DNA of 64,000 nt, taken from contig JAFTKM010000007.1 of NCBI GenBank assembly GCA_017453245.1, positions 186,001-250,000 on the forward strand, in the 5' to 3' direction. Source of the stretch: Clostridia bacterium (GTDB taxonomy: Bacteria; Bacillota; Clostridia; Oscillospirales; CAG-272). A program made the translations under genes and the position numbers. Below the pieces are notes generated by a model. That model was given only the letters and a program-made list of their open reading frames with translations, searched no databases and was not told the DNA's origin. Below are positions 29,316-39,500 of this stretch, one piece after another (within the stretch, counting starts at the first letter, position 1; each line of letters begins with the position of its first letter).

Positions 29316-31937
29316 TTAGATGTTAGCGAGGATAACCTCAACTCGGCTGAGAGCTTCGTCGACCTTATCGAGGTCGCGTCCGCCGCTCATTGCGCTGTCG
29401 GGACGTCCGCCGCCCTTACCGCCGGTGATAGCGGAAATTTCCTTAAGGATATTGCCTGCGTGCGCGCCTGCCTTAACAGCCTCGCTACCTGCGGAAGCTA
29501 CGAAGTTGAGCTTGCCGTCGCATACTGCCGCGAATACCGCAACAGCATCGGCATACTTAGACTTAACGGTGTCGCAAAGACCTCTTACTGCATCAGGTCT
29601 CATCTCAACCTTTGCAACAAGCACCTTGAACTTGCCTACGGTCTTGATGCCGGAGAGAAGGCTCTCGGTCTTGATCTCAGCAAGACGAGCGTTTGCGCTC
29701 TCGAGCTCCTTGTGGGTAGACTTTATCTCGTTCTGGAGGGACTGTGCCTTCTGCACGATGGTGTTAGGATTCTGAGCCTTGAGCTCCTTAGCGCAGTCGA
29801 GGATGAGGCTTTCCTTCTCGGAGAGGAGTGTGAGCACTCCAAGACCGGTGGTACCCTCAATTCTTCTCACGCCTGCCGCAACGGAGGTCTCGGAGATGAT
29901 CTTGAACAGACCGATCTCTCCCGTGTTGGATACGTGTGTACCGCCGCAGAGCTCGGTGGAGGTGGAGCCGATCTTAACAACTCTTACGGTCGAGCCGTAC
30001 TTCTCACCGAAGAGAGCCATAGCGCCCATCTTACGTGCGGAGTCGATATCTGTCTCGGTGGTAGAGCAGAGCTCTGCCTCGAGAATAGCTGCGTTTACAA
30101 GAGCCTCGACCTTGGAGATCTCCTCCTTGGTGAGTGCCGCGAGGTGGGTAAAGTCGAATCTCACTCTGTGCTCGTCTACGTAGGAGCCCGCCTGCTCGAC
30201 GTGAGTGCCGAGGACTGTACGGAGCGCCGCCTGGAGAAGGTGAGCCGAGGAGTGGTTTCTCTTGATGGATGCGCGGCGGAGCTTGTCTACCGCGAGAGTT
30301 ACTGTATTGCCAACGGATACTGAGCCGTTTTCAACACGGCACTCGTGGAGGTATATACCGTCGGTCTTCTTGGTGTCGAGGACTGTAAGGGAAGTGTCAC
30401 CGAGAGTGATAACACCGGTATCGCCTACCTGACCGCCGCCCTCGCCGTAGAATACGGTCTTGTCGGTAACGAGGGTACACTCACCCTCGGAAACGGTCTC
30501 TACCGCCTCGTTATCCTGGAAGATGGAGAGCACCTTGCCCTCGCACACGTACTCGGTGTAGCCGAGGAACTCGGTTGCGGGGAGATTCTTGAGAAGGGAC
30601 TTGGAGGAGTCGGACCAGCCGGAGATATTACCTCTTGCCGCTCTCGCTCTGTCCTTCTGCTCCTTCATAAGAGCGGTGAATGCCTCGTCGTCGATGGAGA
30701 GGCCCTTCTCCTCTGCGATCTCACGTGTGAGGTCGACGGGGAAGCCGAAAGTATCATAGAGCTTGAACGCATCCTCACCGGAGATAACGGTCTTACCCTC
30801 GGAAAGAGCAGACTCAATTACGCCAGAGAGAATACCGAGACCTGCGTCGATGGTAGCGTTGAATCTCTCCTCCTCAAGCACGATAACCTTGAGGATATAG
30901 TCGTATTTGTCGCGGAGCTCAGGATATGCACCCTCGTTCTGAGAGATAACTATCTCGGAGAGCTCCTTTAAGAACATTTTGTTGATGCCGAGAAGCTTAC
31001 CGTGGCGGCTTGCACGGCGGAGAATTCTGCGAAGAACGTAGCCGCGTCCCTCGTTGGAGGGGATAACGCCGTCGGAGATCATAAAGGTCGCGCTTCTTAC
31101 GTGGTCGGTGACAACACGGATGGAGATATCGTCCTTCTGGTTCTTGCCGTATTCCTTGCCCGCGATGGAGCAAACGGTGTCAAGAAGATGTCTTACCGTG
31201 TCTACCTCAAAGAGGTTGCCGACACCCTGCATAACGCAGGCAAGACGCTCAAGGCCCATACCCGTGTCAATGTTTTTCTGTGCGAGCTCGGTGTAATTAC
31301 CGTTGCCGTCGTTGTTGAACTGAGAGAATACGTTATTCCAGATCTCCATAAATCTGTCACAGTCACAGCCGGGCTTACAGTCAGGCGAGCCGCATCCCCA
31401 TTTGAGACCTCTGTCAAAGTAGATCTCCGAGCAGGGACCGCAGGGACCTGAGCCGTGCTCCCAGAAGTTATCTGCCTTGCCGAGCTTAACTATGTGCTCC
31501 TCGGGAACGCCGATCTTGTCTCTCCAGATAGCGTATGCCTCATCGTCAAACTCGTAGACGGAGGGCCAGAGAAGGTCTGCGGGGATCTCAAGCCATTCGG
31601 TAAGGAATTCCCAAGCCCACGGAATAGCCTCCTCCTTGAAGTAATCGCCGAAGGAGAAGTTTCCGAGCATCTCGAAGTATGTGCCGTGACGCGCGGTGTG
31701 TCCAACTCTGTCAAGGTCGGGTGTTCTTATACACTTCTGGCAGGTGCACACACGGTTGCGAGGGGGAATCTCCTCACCGGTGAAGAACTTCTTCATAGGC
31801 GCCATACCGGAGTTTATAAGAAGGAGTGATTTATCGTTGTTGGGTACGAGAGAAAAGCTGGGGAGTCTTAAATGTCCTTTGCTCTCAAAGAATGAGAGAT
31901 ATTTCTCTCTTAAATCGTTAAGTGACGTCCACTTCAT
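29316..31937 (-). CDS. alaS: Alanine-tRNA ligase
   Basis: Charges tRNA-Ala; class II synthetase with a separate editing domain. Seen: catalytic N-terminus (LINSGMAPMKKFFTGEE, GRGYVLRRILRRASRHGKLL), the editing-site zinc set NHSSAHLL and CGGTHVSNTGEIG, and the C-terminal DHHA1/C-Ala domain with GGKGGGRPDSAMSGG. 873 residues, normal. GGAGGATATTC precedes the ATG. Confidence 0.98.
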   Translation of the reverse strand: MKWTSLNDLREKYLSFFESKGHLRLPSFSLVPNNDKSLLLINSGMAPMKKFFTGEEIPPRNRVCTCQKCIRTPDLDRVGHTARHGTYFEMLGNFSFGDYFKEEAIPWAWEFLTEWLEIPADLLWPSVYEFDDEAYAIWRDKIGVPEEHIVKLGKADNFWEHGSGPCGPCSEIYFDRGLKWGCGSPDCKPGCDCDRFMEIWNNVFSQFNNDGNGNYTELAQKNIDTGMGLERLACVMQGVGNLFEVDTVRHLLDTVCSIAGKEYGKNQKDDISIRVVTDHVRSATFMISDGVIPSNEGRGYVLRRILRRASRHGKLLGINKMFLKELSEIVISQNEGAYPELRDKYDYILKVIVLEEERFNATIDAGLGILSGVIESALSEGKTVISGEDAFKLYDTFGFPVDLTREIAEEKGLSIDDEAFTALMKEQKDRARAARGNISGWSDSSKSLLKNLPATEFLGYTEYVCEGKVLSIFQDNEAVETVSEGECTLVTDKTVFYGEGGGQVGDTGVITLGDTSLTVLDTKKTDGIYLHECRVENGSVSVGNTVTLAVDKLRRASIKRNHSSAHLLQAALRTVLGTHVEQAGSYVDEHRVRFDFTHLAALTKEEISKVEALVNAAILEAELCSTTETDIDSARKMGAMALFGEKYGSTVRVVKIGSTSTELCGGTHVSNTGEIGLFKIISETSVAAGVRRIEGTTGLGVLTLLSEKESLILDCAKELKAQNPNTIVQKAQSLQNEIKSTHKELESANARLAEIKTESLLSGIKTVGKFKVLVAKVEMRPDAVRGLCDTVKSKYADAVAVFAAVCDGKLNFVASAGSEAVKAGAHAGNILKEISAITGGKGGGRPDSAMSGGRDLDKVDEALSRVEVILANI

Positions 31938-31983
31938 AGTGAATATCCTCCATGTATATACGTATATTATTTACTAACAAGGT

Positions 31984-32012
31984 ATTATACCATAAATAAA
32001 AGAAGTAGTCAA
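31984..32012 (-). promoter_or_regulatory. alaS promoter
   Basis: On minus: TTGACT (32007-32012), 17-bp spacer, TATAAT (31984-31989). Confidence 0.8.
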
Positions 32013-32040
32013 TAACATTTAAAATATTTTCGTGATAAGA

Positions 32041-32070
32041 TTGACAAGTATGCGTTATTTATGATAGAAT
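32041..32070 (+). promoter_or_regulatory. mntP promoter
   Basis: TTGACA (32041-32046), 18-bp spacer, TAGAAT (32065-32070). The expected transcript start near 32077 supports the internal start codon of mntP. No manganese riboswitch fits in the short leader. Confidence 0.8.
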
Positions 32071-32120
32071 AACAAATGCTGAAGAAAACAGGAAAAAACA
32101 AACTGAGTTTTGGAGAAAAA

Positions 32121-32705
32121 ATGAGTATTTTCGAAATTATACTTATGGCGGTTGCATTGGCTATGGACGCCTTTGCAGTGGCAATATGTAAAGGATTGTC
32201 TACAGAAAAGGTACAAATCAAGCATATGGTCGTGGTCGGCGCGTGGTTCGGCGCGTTCCAGGCTTTGATGCCTTTTATCGGTTGTATGGTGGGCTCAGCC
32301 TTCCTTATCTACATAGAAGCGGTCGATCATTGGATAGCTTTTGTCCTTCTCGGCTTTATCGGCGGCAATATGATCAAGGAGGCTCTCTCCAAGGATGAGT
32401 GTGAGGAATGTGAGAAAACAGACTCCTCGCTCGCTCCCCGCGTTATGCTGACTATGGCGATCGCCACAAGCATTGACGCCCTCGCCGCGGGTGTCGGTAT
32501 GTCGGTCGACCTTGACGGTATCGGACAGATTGCCATCGCGGTGATCTCTATCGGAGTGATAACCTTTGCGCTCTCTGCCGTCGGTGTTAAGATAGGCAAC
32601 GTATTCGGAGCGAAATATAAATTCCTCGCGGAGCTCTCGGGCGGTATTGTTCTTGTCGGAATGGGTGTGAAAATTCTGCTTGAGCATCTCGGCGTTTTCG
32701 GCTGA
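32121..32705 (+). CDS. mntP: Manganese efflux pump MntP
   Basis: 194-residue membrane exporter of Mn(II). Seen: the two family repeats, MAVALAMDAFAVAICKGL near the N terminus and MAIATSIDALAAGVGMS in the second half, each with the Asp-containing D-A-F/L-A core; about six helices with an acidic loop (SKDECEECEKTDSS). I start at 32121 because GGAG lies 5 bases before this ATG, while an upstream in-frame ATG coincides with the transcript start. Confidence 0.93.
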   Translation: MSIFEIILMAVALAMDAFAVAICKGLSTEKVQIKHMVVVGAWFGAFQALMPFIGCMVGSAFLIYIEAVDHWIAFVLLGFIGGNMIKEALSKDECEECEKTDSSLAPRVMLTMAIATSIDALAAGVGMSVDLDGIGQIAIAVISIGVITFALSAVGVKIGNVFGAKYKFLAELSGGIVLVGMGVKILLEHLGVFG

Positions 32706-32824
32706 TTTTAAACAAACCACAGAAAAATGTTACTTTAAGCTTGCTTTAATGTAAAATGTAACTAACTTTTAACCTTAAAAATGAAAAATTATTAAAAAAA
32801 GTTAAATTATTTTTCCAAAAAGTA

Positions 32825-32853
32825 TTGCAAAAATAAAAATTATATAGTATAAT
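32825..32853 (+). promoter_or_regulatory. Promoter of the HEPN-like gene
   Basis: TTGCAA (32825-32830), 17-bp spacer, TATAAT (32848-32853), inside a very AT-rich 190-bp spacer. Confidence 0.75.
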
Positions 32854-32893
32854 GAACGTGTAAAAAAATAATTTTTAAGTGAGGTTTATAGTC

Positions 32894-33307
32894 GTGAGCA
32901 GAAAAATTAATGAAAAGTTCTTGAATAACTTCCTCGAGCTCGATAAGCTCTGCTGTGAGAAGTTTGGTGTTGCAACCAACGGTGTTACCGAGTACATTAA
33001 CAGACTCAACAACGCTAGATTCGCACCCGATCGTGACGAGGTTCTTCCCAGACTTGTAAAGTACAGAAACCTTCGTAACCGTTTCGCACACGAGCCCCAG
33101 GCTATCCGTAAGTGCGACGATATCGCTAAGGCTGACGTTAAGTGGGTTGTTAAGTTCAAGAAGTCCGTTAAGGGTAAGAAGGATCCCATCGCTAAGTACC
33201 TTAAGAAGGCTCGCCGCTTCGCTCGCAGAAGAAAGGCTGGCAAGATCGTTCTCGGTCTCGTTGCTTTCGCTGCAGTAGCAGTAGCAGTTGCGCTTCTCGT
33301 ACTTTAA
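32894..33307 (+). CDS. Small HEPN-like protein with C-terminal membrane anchor
   Basis: 137 residues from a GTG start chosen because AGTGAGG lies 9 bases upstream. The middle contains LVKYRNLRNRFAHEP (Arg58-His66), resembling the RX4-6H motif of HEPN-fold RNases. A very basic stretch follows (KKARRFARRRKAGK), then a single hydrophobic helix (IVLGLVAFAAVAVAVALLVL) at the C terminus. No nucleotidyltransferase or antitoxin partner is adjacent. It could be a membrane-tethered RNA-binding or RNase protein; function is inferred. The PHP gene begins 17 bp downstream. Confidence 0.6.
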   Translation: MSRKINEKFLNNFLELDKLCCEKFGVATNGVTEYINRLNNARFAPDRDEVLPRLVKYRNLRNRFAHEPQAIRKCDDIAKADVKWVVKFKKSVKGKKDPIAKYLKKARRFARRRKAGKIVLGLVAFAAVAVAVALLVL

Positions 33308-33324
33308 TTCTATAACCCCTTGGT

Positions 33325-34110
33325 ATGAGGTGTAATTATCACAATCATACCTATCGCTGTGGCCACGCTTGTGGCATGGAAGAGGATTATATCAGAAAAG
33401 CTATCGCCGAGGGTATTTATACTCTCGGCTTTTCTGATCACACCCCATATCCATTGCGCGATGGGTTTGTTTCGTACAGCAGAATGGGAGTCTCGGAGAT
33501 AGGCGAGTATTGTCAGACTCTGCTCTCCCTGCGTGAGAAGTATAAGAATTATATCAATATCCGCATCGGCTTTGAGACCGAGTATTACCCGAGGTATTTT
33601 GACGCGCTCCTCGATCTCTACCGTAAGCACCCCGTGGAGTATATCATCTACGCGGGCCACTTTATCGGCAACGAGGGAGATGAGGATGACTTCACCTTCT
33701 GCGCCTTTGATAAGACCGAGGATAAGGCGAGAATGAAGGCGTACGTCGACCATACCATAACCGCGATGAGGACGGGCAGATACTCGATCATCGCGCACCC
33801 TGATATGGTCAACTTTGTCGGTGATCTTGACTACTACCGTCAGGAGTCGGCAAGGCTCGTCAGAGCGGCAAAGGAGATAGACATTCCCCTTGAGATCAAC
33901 CTCTACGGAATGCGTGACGGCAGACATTATCCTAACGAGGAATTCTGGCGCGTTGCGGGCAGGCTCGGAGCAAAGGCCACCCTCGGCTTTGACTCTCACC
34001 ACGAGCGTCACGTAGCCGACGGAAACGAGATAATCCGCGGCCTCAGACTCGCTGATAAATTCGGCATTGAGGTCGTCGATGAGGTAAAATTGATTGATCC
34101 GAGATTTTAG
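33325..34110 (+). CDS. PHP-domain phosphatase (histidinol-phosphatase-like)
   Basis: 261 residues of the PHP family. Metal-ligand motifs are YHNHTYRCGHA near the N terminus, FSDHTPYP, GFETEYYP, AGHFIGNEG, SIIAHPDMVNF and LGFDSHHERH. The order and length match HisK-type histidinol-phosphatases, which dephosphorylate histidinol phosphate, but no his genes are nearby, so another sugar or nucleotide phosphate is possible. The ribosome site is weak. The stop codon TAG (34108-34110) lies inside a 13-bp stem that opens array C. Confidence 0.85.
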   Translation: MRCNYHNHTYRCGHACGMEEDYIRKAIAEGIYTLGFSDHTPYPLRDGFVSYSRMGVSEIGEYCQTLLSLREKYKNYINIRIGFETEYYPRYFDALLDLYRKHPVEYIIYAGHFIGNEGDEDDFTFCAFDKTEDKARMKAYVDHTITAMRTGRYSIIAHPDMVNFVGDLDYYRQESARLVRAAKEIDIPLEINLYGMRDGRHYPNEEFWRVAGRLGAKATLGFDSHHERHVADGNEIIRGLRLADKFGIEVVDEVKLIDPRF

Positions 34111-34370
34111 CGTGTTCGATTGAACACGCTAAAACTAAGTTTGCCCATGAACCCCCAAAGCTCGACTTCGCTCGCTTCGGGGAACCCCGAATTTGGGCAA
34201 GTGAAGTTCACCGTGTGAGTGAAGTTATCCTGCGGATAGTGAAGTTTGCGCCGTTTTGGCGCAAATGAATGATAGTTTAAGGGTAAACTTAACTTCACTG
34301 CGAGCGGGAGCGAGTCAACTTCACTGTGCGAGAGCACAACTTCACTTCCGCTTTAGCGGAAACTTCACCG
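34105..34370. repeat. Hairpin array C, constant word AGTGAAGTT / AACTTCACT
   Basis: Opens with a perfect stem TTTTAGCGTGTTC-gatt-GAACACGCTAAAA containing the PHP stop codon. Then AGTGAAGTT units alternate with CAC-N3-GTG and ATCC-tgc-GGAT hairpins, a central GCGCC/GGCGC-type hairpin, and reverse units AACTTCACT with GTGC-N4-GCAC and TCCGC-N4-GCGGA. Same word as arrays A and B, different stems. Confidence 0.87.
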
Positions 34371-34383
34371 TTTTTTGAATAGA

Positions 34384-34420
34384 AGATATACCGGATCCAA
34401 AATCTTGTATATCTTTTTTA
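34384..34420 (+). terminator. Terminator
   Basis: AGATATAC pairs with GTATATCT across a 15-base loop, followed by T6. Confidence 0.75.
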
Positions 34421-34421
34421 T

Positions 34422-34655
34422 TTGCTATTCGTCGGTCGGACACGACGAATGACGCGAGATGCCGCAAAGCGGTATGAGATTTAGCTTGGCCGCCTTGCGG
34501 ACGAACTAAACACTCCGTCTGCTTGGTAAGAGTTTCGCCTACGGGCGAGCGATATATCTGCTGAACGCAGATGCGATATTGTCTGAAAGGTCAGACAGCG
34601 ATATACTGTCGCGAGCGACGGTGCGATATGTTCACTGCGTGAACGTGAAAAGGAG
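34422..34655. repeat. Hairpin array H, constant word GCGATAT
   Basis: Contains TTCGTCG-N7-CGACGAA, then an internal segment (about 34480-34549), then GCGATAT units separated by ATCTGC-tgaac-GCAGAT, GTCTGA-N4-TCAGAC and GTTCACgcaGTGAAC-type stems. Its first 35 bases match array G (57293-57328), but the internal segment is reversed relative to G. Confidence 0.85.
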
Positions 34656-34699
34656 CACACTCCGCCAACCATTATACAATAATAATGAAGAAAACGCAC

Positions 34700-34728
34700 T
34701 TTACAAATTCCGACGTTTGTGCTAGAAT
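34700..34728 (+). promoter_or_regulatory. MATE gene promoter
   Basis: TTTACA (34700-34705), 17-bp spacer, TAGAAT (34723-34728). Confidence 0.75.
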
Positions 34729-34758
34729 TATTTTATTAAAAGAACCGAGGAAATAAAA

Positions 34759-36126
34759 ATGAGTACACGTTCAGACGAAAAGCTCGGCACAGAGAGGATG
34801 CTGCCCTTGGTGTTTAAGATGGCTCTGCCATCTGTCGCCGCGCAGCTTGTCAACCTTCTCTACGGTGTCGTAGACAAAATATATATCGGTCACATCGAGG
34901 GTATTGGCGGTGAGGCGCTCGCGGGCGTCGGCATCACCACCTCGGTGATTCTCCTTATCTCCGCTTTCTCTTCGCTTGTCGGAGGCGGCGGCTCGCCCTT
35001 GGCGGCTATCCAGCTCGGCAGAGGCAATAGGGAAGAGGCGGCGAGGATATTGAATAACGGCTTTGTTATGCTTTTGTTCTTTGCCGCTATCTGCACAACC
35101 GTTCCGTATTTCATTATGGAGCCTATGCTCAACTTTGCGGGCGCGGAGGCGGATACTCTCCCTTATGCAAAGGATTATCTCTCGATCTACCTTATCGGTA
35201 CGGTCTTTGTGATGATCTCGGGCGGCCTTAATATGTTCATCAGCTGTCAGGGCAGACCGGGCATTGCGATGCTCTCGGTTATTATCGGCGCGGTGCTCAA
35301 CACCGCACTCGACCCGCTCTTTATCTTCGCCTTCGGTATGGGTGTTAAGGGCGCGGCGATAGCCACCGTCATCTCGCAGGCGGTCAGCGCCGCCTGGGTG
35401 CTCGCCTTCCTGTTTTCAAAGAAGACCGAGCTGAGACTTGATTTTAAGCTTATGCGCCCCCGACTTAAGGTTATAGGAGGAATCACCGCCCTCGGTATTT
35501 CTCCCTTCGTTATGGCGAGCACCGAGAGCCTTGTCGGCTTCACTCTCAACGGTCAGCTCAGGACCTACGGTGATACAATGCACGTCGCGGCGCTCTCTGT
35601 TATGCAGAGTGCGATGCAGATAGTCAGCATACCCCTCGCGGGCTTCGGTCAGGGCATTATCCCGATCCTCAGCTATAACTACGGCCACGGCAAGAACGAC
35701 AGAGTCAAGGAGTGCTTTAAGCTCACTATGGCGGTTATGTTCTCTGTGAACCTTGTCGGCATACTCCTTATGATACTTTGCCCGGGACTTGTGGGCAGAA
35801 TGTTTACCGATGATGCGGGCGTTATAGCAATCGTCAAGCAGTATATGCCCATCTTCCTCCTCGGTATGACGATATTCGGTCTGCAGAGGACCTGTCAGAA
35901 CACCTTTGTTGCTCTCGGTCAGGCGAAGGTCTCGCTCTTTATCGCCCTTCTTCGTAAGGTTATCCTCCTCGTTCCTCTTGCATATATCCTTCCTCTTTGG
36001 ATGGGTGTTACCGGAGTCTACGCCGCGGAGGCAATCGCAGATGCTACCGCCGCTACCTTGTGTACAGTCATCTTTATAATAACCTTTCCGAAGATTCTTA
36101 GAAAGAACGAAGAAAAAATATCTTAG
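34759..36126 (+). CDS. MATE family efflux transporter (MepA-like)
   Basis: 455 residues with about twelve membrane segments in two homologous halves. Seen: the N-terminal motif LPSVAAQLVNLLYGVVDKIYI and the second-half GFGQGIIPILSYNYGHGKNDR, characteristic of the MepA subgroup that exports cationic drugs and dyes using Na+ or H+. Substrate unknown. GAGGAAAT precedes the ATG. It is transcribed alone, with a terminator at 36194. Confidence 0.92.
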   Translation: MSTRSDEKLGTERMLPLVFKMALPSVAAQLVNLLYGVVDKIYIGHIEGIGGEALAGVGITTSVILLISAFSSLVGGGGSPLAAIQLGRGNREEAARILNNGFVMLLFFAAICTTVPYFIMEPMLNFAGAEADTLPYAKDYLSIYLIGTVFVMISGGLNMFISCQGRPGIAMLSVIIGAVLNTALDPLFIFAFGMGVKGAAIATVISQAVSAAWVLAFLFSKKTELRLDFKLMRPRLKVIGGITALGISPFVMASTESLVGFTLNGQLRTYGDTMHVAALSVMQSAMQIVSIPLAGFGQGIIPILSYNYGHGKNDRVKECFKLTMAVMFSVNLVGILLMILCPGLVGRMFTDDAGVIAIVKQYMPIFLLGMTIFGLQRTCQNTFVALGQAKVSLFIALLRKVILLVPLAYILPLWMGVTGVYAAEAIADATAATLCTVIFIITFPKILRKNEEKIS

Positions 36127-36192
36127 TAAAGCAACCGCAAGAATTAACACAAAACAAGTCAAAATATAAACTTAAGTTGACAAAAACAAAGC

Positions 36193-36270
36193 AAAACCGC
36201 CCGTTTGGGCGGTTTTTATTATTAGACTCAAGAGAGTGTGTTTGATAAACAACATTCCCTTTTTGGGTAG
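36193..36270 (+). repeat. Left copy of a direct repeat flanking the surface lipoprotein gene
   Basis: About 75 bp (terminator, then TTATTAGA, GTGTTTGATAAA, TTCCCTTT, GGGTAG) closely similar to 39997-40073. The two copies bracket the promoter and gene of the 1146-residue lipoprotein. Confidence 0.8.
36194..36218 (+). terminator. Terminator of the MATE gene
   Basis: AACCGCCC-gttt-GGGCGGTTTTT. A near-identical terminator plus about 50 bp of following sequence recurs at 39996 after the next gene. Confidence 0.92.
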
Positions 36271-36440
36271 GTAGCGGCGCCTCGTGGTCTCACTCTCCGT
36301 CACCTGCGGTGCCACCTCTCCCGGTGTGAGAGGCTTTTATGTAGCTCGCTCACGCTCTGCTAAGGCTCCCACTCTGGGGGAGCTGGCTGCGGAGCAGACT
36401 GAGAGGGCCCCGGTCTCACCTTCAGACACGGTCTCACAAC
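36271..36440. repeat. Mosaic of short palindromic repeats
   Basis: Non-coding. Includes AAGGCTCCCACT-type and GGGGGAGCTG-type blocks and a GTGCCACCTCTC segment that recur, rearranged, near 40090-40290 and 60190-60260. No gene seen. Confidence 0.6.
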
Positions 36441-36446
36441 GCGCTC

Positions 36447-36475
36447 TTTACAAAGGTTATTAATTATGATATAAT
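36447..36475 (+). promoter_or_regulatory. Promoter of the surface lipoprotein gene
   Basis: TTTACA (36447-36452), 17-bp spacer, TATAAT (36470-36475). Confidence 0.78.
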
Positions 36476-36505
36476 TAAAGCACCAAAACAAACAGAGGAA
36501 AAGCT

Positions 36506-39500
36506 ATGAAGATAAAGCAGACAATTCTTATATGTACATTACTTCTATTCTGCATTATTTTTTCTTCCTGCACTATGTTGATGCAACCCGGCGCTCAAGG
36601 ACCTCAAGGTGAGAAAGGTGAGCAGGGAATTCAGGGTGAACAAGGCCTTCAGGGAGAAAAGGGTGAACAAGGCGAACAAGGCCCGCAAGGCGAAAAAGGG
36701 GAACAAGGAATCCCCGGAGAGCCCGGACGTAGCATCCTTAAGGTCGAGATCATTGACGGATATCTTTTTGTGACTTACTCGGATGCCCCCGATACTCCTG
36801 TAAATGTCGGCAAAATATCTTCCGATACCGAGTGTGAGACGCACGCCTATACCGAGTGGATAACTGTAAAAGAGCCCACTTGTGAATCCGAAGGAATCGC
36901 GCAGAAGTATTGCTTGGCTTGCGGCGAAACTAAATCTAAGGCCGTTGAGAAAAAAGAGCACGAATACGAAGGAGCTTTGTGTATTCACTGCGGTGAGAAG
37001 CATCCTAACTTGGATAATTATCAAGGAAAGGTGGTCTCTATACTAGGTGACAGTATTTCCACCTTTGCGGGATATATTCCTACAGCCGACGGCTTTAACC
37101 TATCCCATCGTGCCCGCTATCCTGATACGAGCAGAATACCGGATGTAACAGACGTTGATCAAGCTTGGTGGATGCAGGTGATATGTGAGTTAGATGCTAA
37201 GCTTGGCGTAAATGATAGTTGGGCAGGCTCTACTGTATATTGGGGTGACAATATGGCTACTAAAAATTCGGACACGGGTGAAAAGGCGGCGATGGCATCT
37301 CTCACTCGAATCCAGAATTTAGGTTCCAATGGAACACCCGATATCATATTTATGTACGGTGGTGGCAACGATAAATTTAAAGGGGTAACCGTGGGCAACT
37401 TTGATCCCGCAGAAGTTCCATCTTCGGTAGATTTAACTTCAACAAAATGGGATACCTTCGCGGATTCTTGTGTTGCGGCAATTATGCGTATGCAATACTA
37501 TTATCCCGAAACAAAAATCGTTGTTCTTATGTCATTTGTCGGTGGCGAAACCGAATATATAAGAGAGATGAGGAAAGTGTGTGACCACTTTGACATCCCA
37601 TTTATATTTTTGAACGAGTACGGACTTGAGGATGAGATGCATCCTGACGGAGTTCATCCGGATGACGAAGGAATGGATGTGATAACTTCGGCTATTCTTG
37701 AAAAGCTTTCTGGCGAGAATTCTGTTGCTCACGGTAATAATAAAGTCTATGGAATCACACACAACCTTACGGAAGCGGAAGCTTCTAAAAGCTATTATAA
37801 GGGTGTTTCGGAAGGCGCGACCTTCGAGGAGTCATTAACCGGTAAAGCTTTGACGGTGACTGTAATTATGGGCGGTGTGGATATCACGCGAGAGGCTTAT
37901 TCGGACGGAAAAATCAGGATAGACTTGGTGACGGGCGATGTGGTTATCACCGCTAAAGCGGCCTTCAGCCTTGATGGACATCTTCAGCAGCTTCCCGAAA
38001 AAATGTGTTCGGGAACAAATTTATGGGAGGCTCTTGGGCATGAGAGTGTTTATTATACCGCTACCGGCTGGGGAGAGTTATCCTCGGGAACCGCTCGCTC
38101 AATTACTATTCCGATAACTTCGGGGCAACAAATCTTTGCAACTTCATTTGGAGCACGACCGGAGAATGGAAACACAATAAGCTCGAGTAACGGAACACGT
38201 GTCACTTGGTTCGGTGAGAACGGTGTTTTGAGGTCGATGTCACCCGGTGAAACGTATGCAGAGTATGTAGCAAACGGAGGATATCTGATTGCCCCCGAGG
38301 GTGCTGTTGCAGTCAATATTCCGATGTGGACAGAGGGTGATCATGAGGTTTATATATTGAACTACGGGCACACTTACAAAAACGGAATTTGCAATGCGTG
38401 TGGCGGTAGTGTCCTTGATGAGGGTTATACTCACGCGGTACCTGATAGTCAAGGAGTAAAGAATGCTATTGATAGAGCGTATTCGTTGACGGACGTTGAG
38501 TGGACGCCTATTTTGGACGTGCCGGGTGTTCTTGATGTGGATGGCGTATATAATCAAATAGTTTTTGAGGCGGGTACTACCTACAAAGGTATTCCATACT
38601 CGGGAGTTACCGCGAATGACTGCTACGTAGGACTTAACGTTAGCTTGGAATCTTTCTTAACGGCTCTTGAAAACAAGAATTCTGTACTATACACCGAGAA
38701 TTTGAATAGCACAAACCCCAAATCTGCAACCTATTTTGGAACTGTGTGTTCTAAATTTGTTCAGTATGTATTGAACGTGCCTGGGTCATATAACACAAAT
38801 AACGTAGCGAACATTCCCGGAATGGTTACAATTGCGATGCCGGGTGAATACACGGTTGAACAGATCAAGCTTGGTGACGTAATACTTAATACGTCTACGC
38901 ATACTACAATTTGTACCGATATTTTGTATGACGAAGAGGGGAATGTAGCGTATATCGAGGTTTCCGAAGCTATCTCTCCTGTTTGCCGTAGATTATATTG
39001 GAGCAAAGAGGAGTTTTACGAGAGCTTCGCAGATTATAGACTTTGCCGTTATCAGTATATAGAAAATGTACCGTCCATCAGCGATATGCAATTGAGTACG
39101 GATTACGCTCTTATGCCCCGTTTTGGTAATAAATATAATTATCAAGTCGGCTCTACCGACGGTGTGGTTGATATTCTGCAAAGCGGTTATAGCAAAGCGG
39201 TAATTTTGCGCGATGGCGTTGTAGAGAACGTTATCGTTTTGGGCGGAGAGACCGAATTTACATTTGACAGAAGTCTACCCGGATACATAGAAATGTATCT
39301 TGAAAAAGAAGACGGAACGCGGAGTGAATCGGTATATGCGTGTGTGGTAGAATCCTCAGCTTCGGTGATTGACAGCTCTGATTTTACATCAGGTAAGCTG
39401 ATTGTGAGTATAAATGGAAGTAGCGGTACGCCTCTGTATGTTCAGGTGGGCAGCGCCCATGCTATTTTTTGCGAGGTAGGCGGCGAGAATACAACGTTTG

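Noticed and set aside
32706..32880. Riboswitch or structured leader before the HEPN-like gene
   Set aside because: The spacer is simple AT-rich sequence with an ordinary promoter and no conserved aptamer features.
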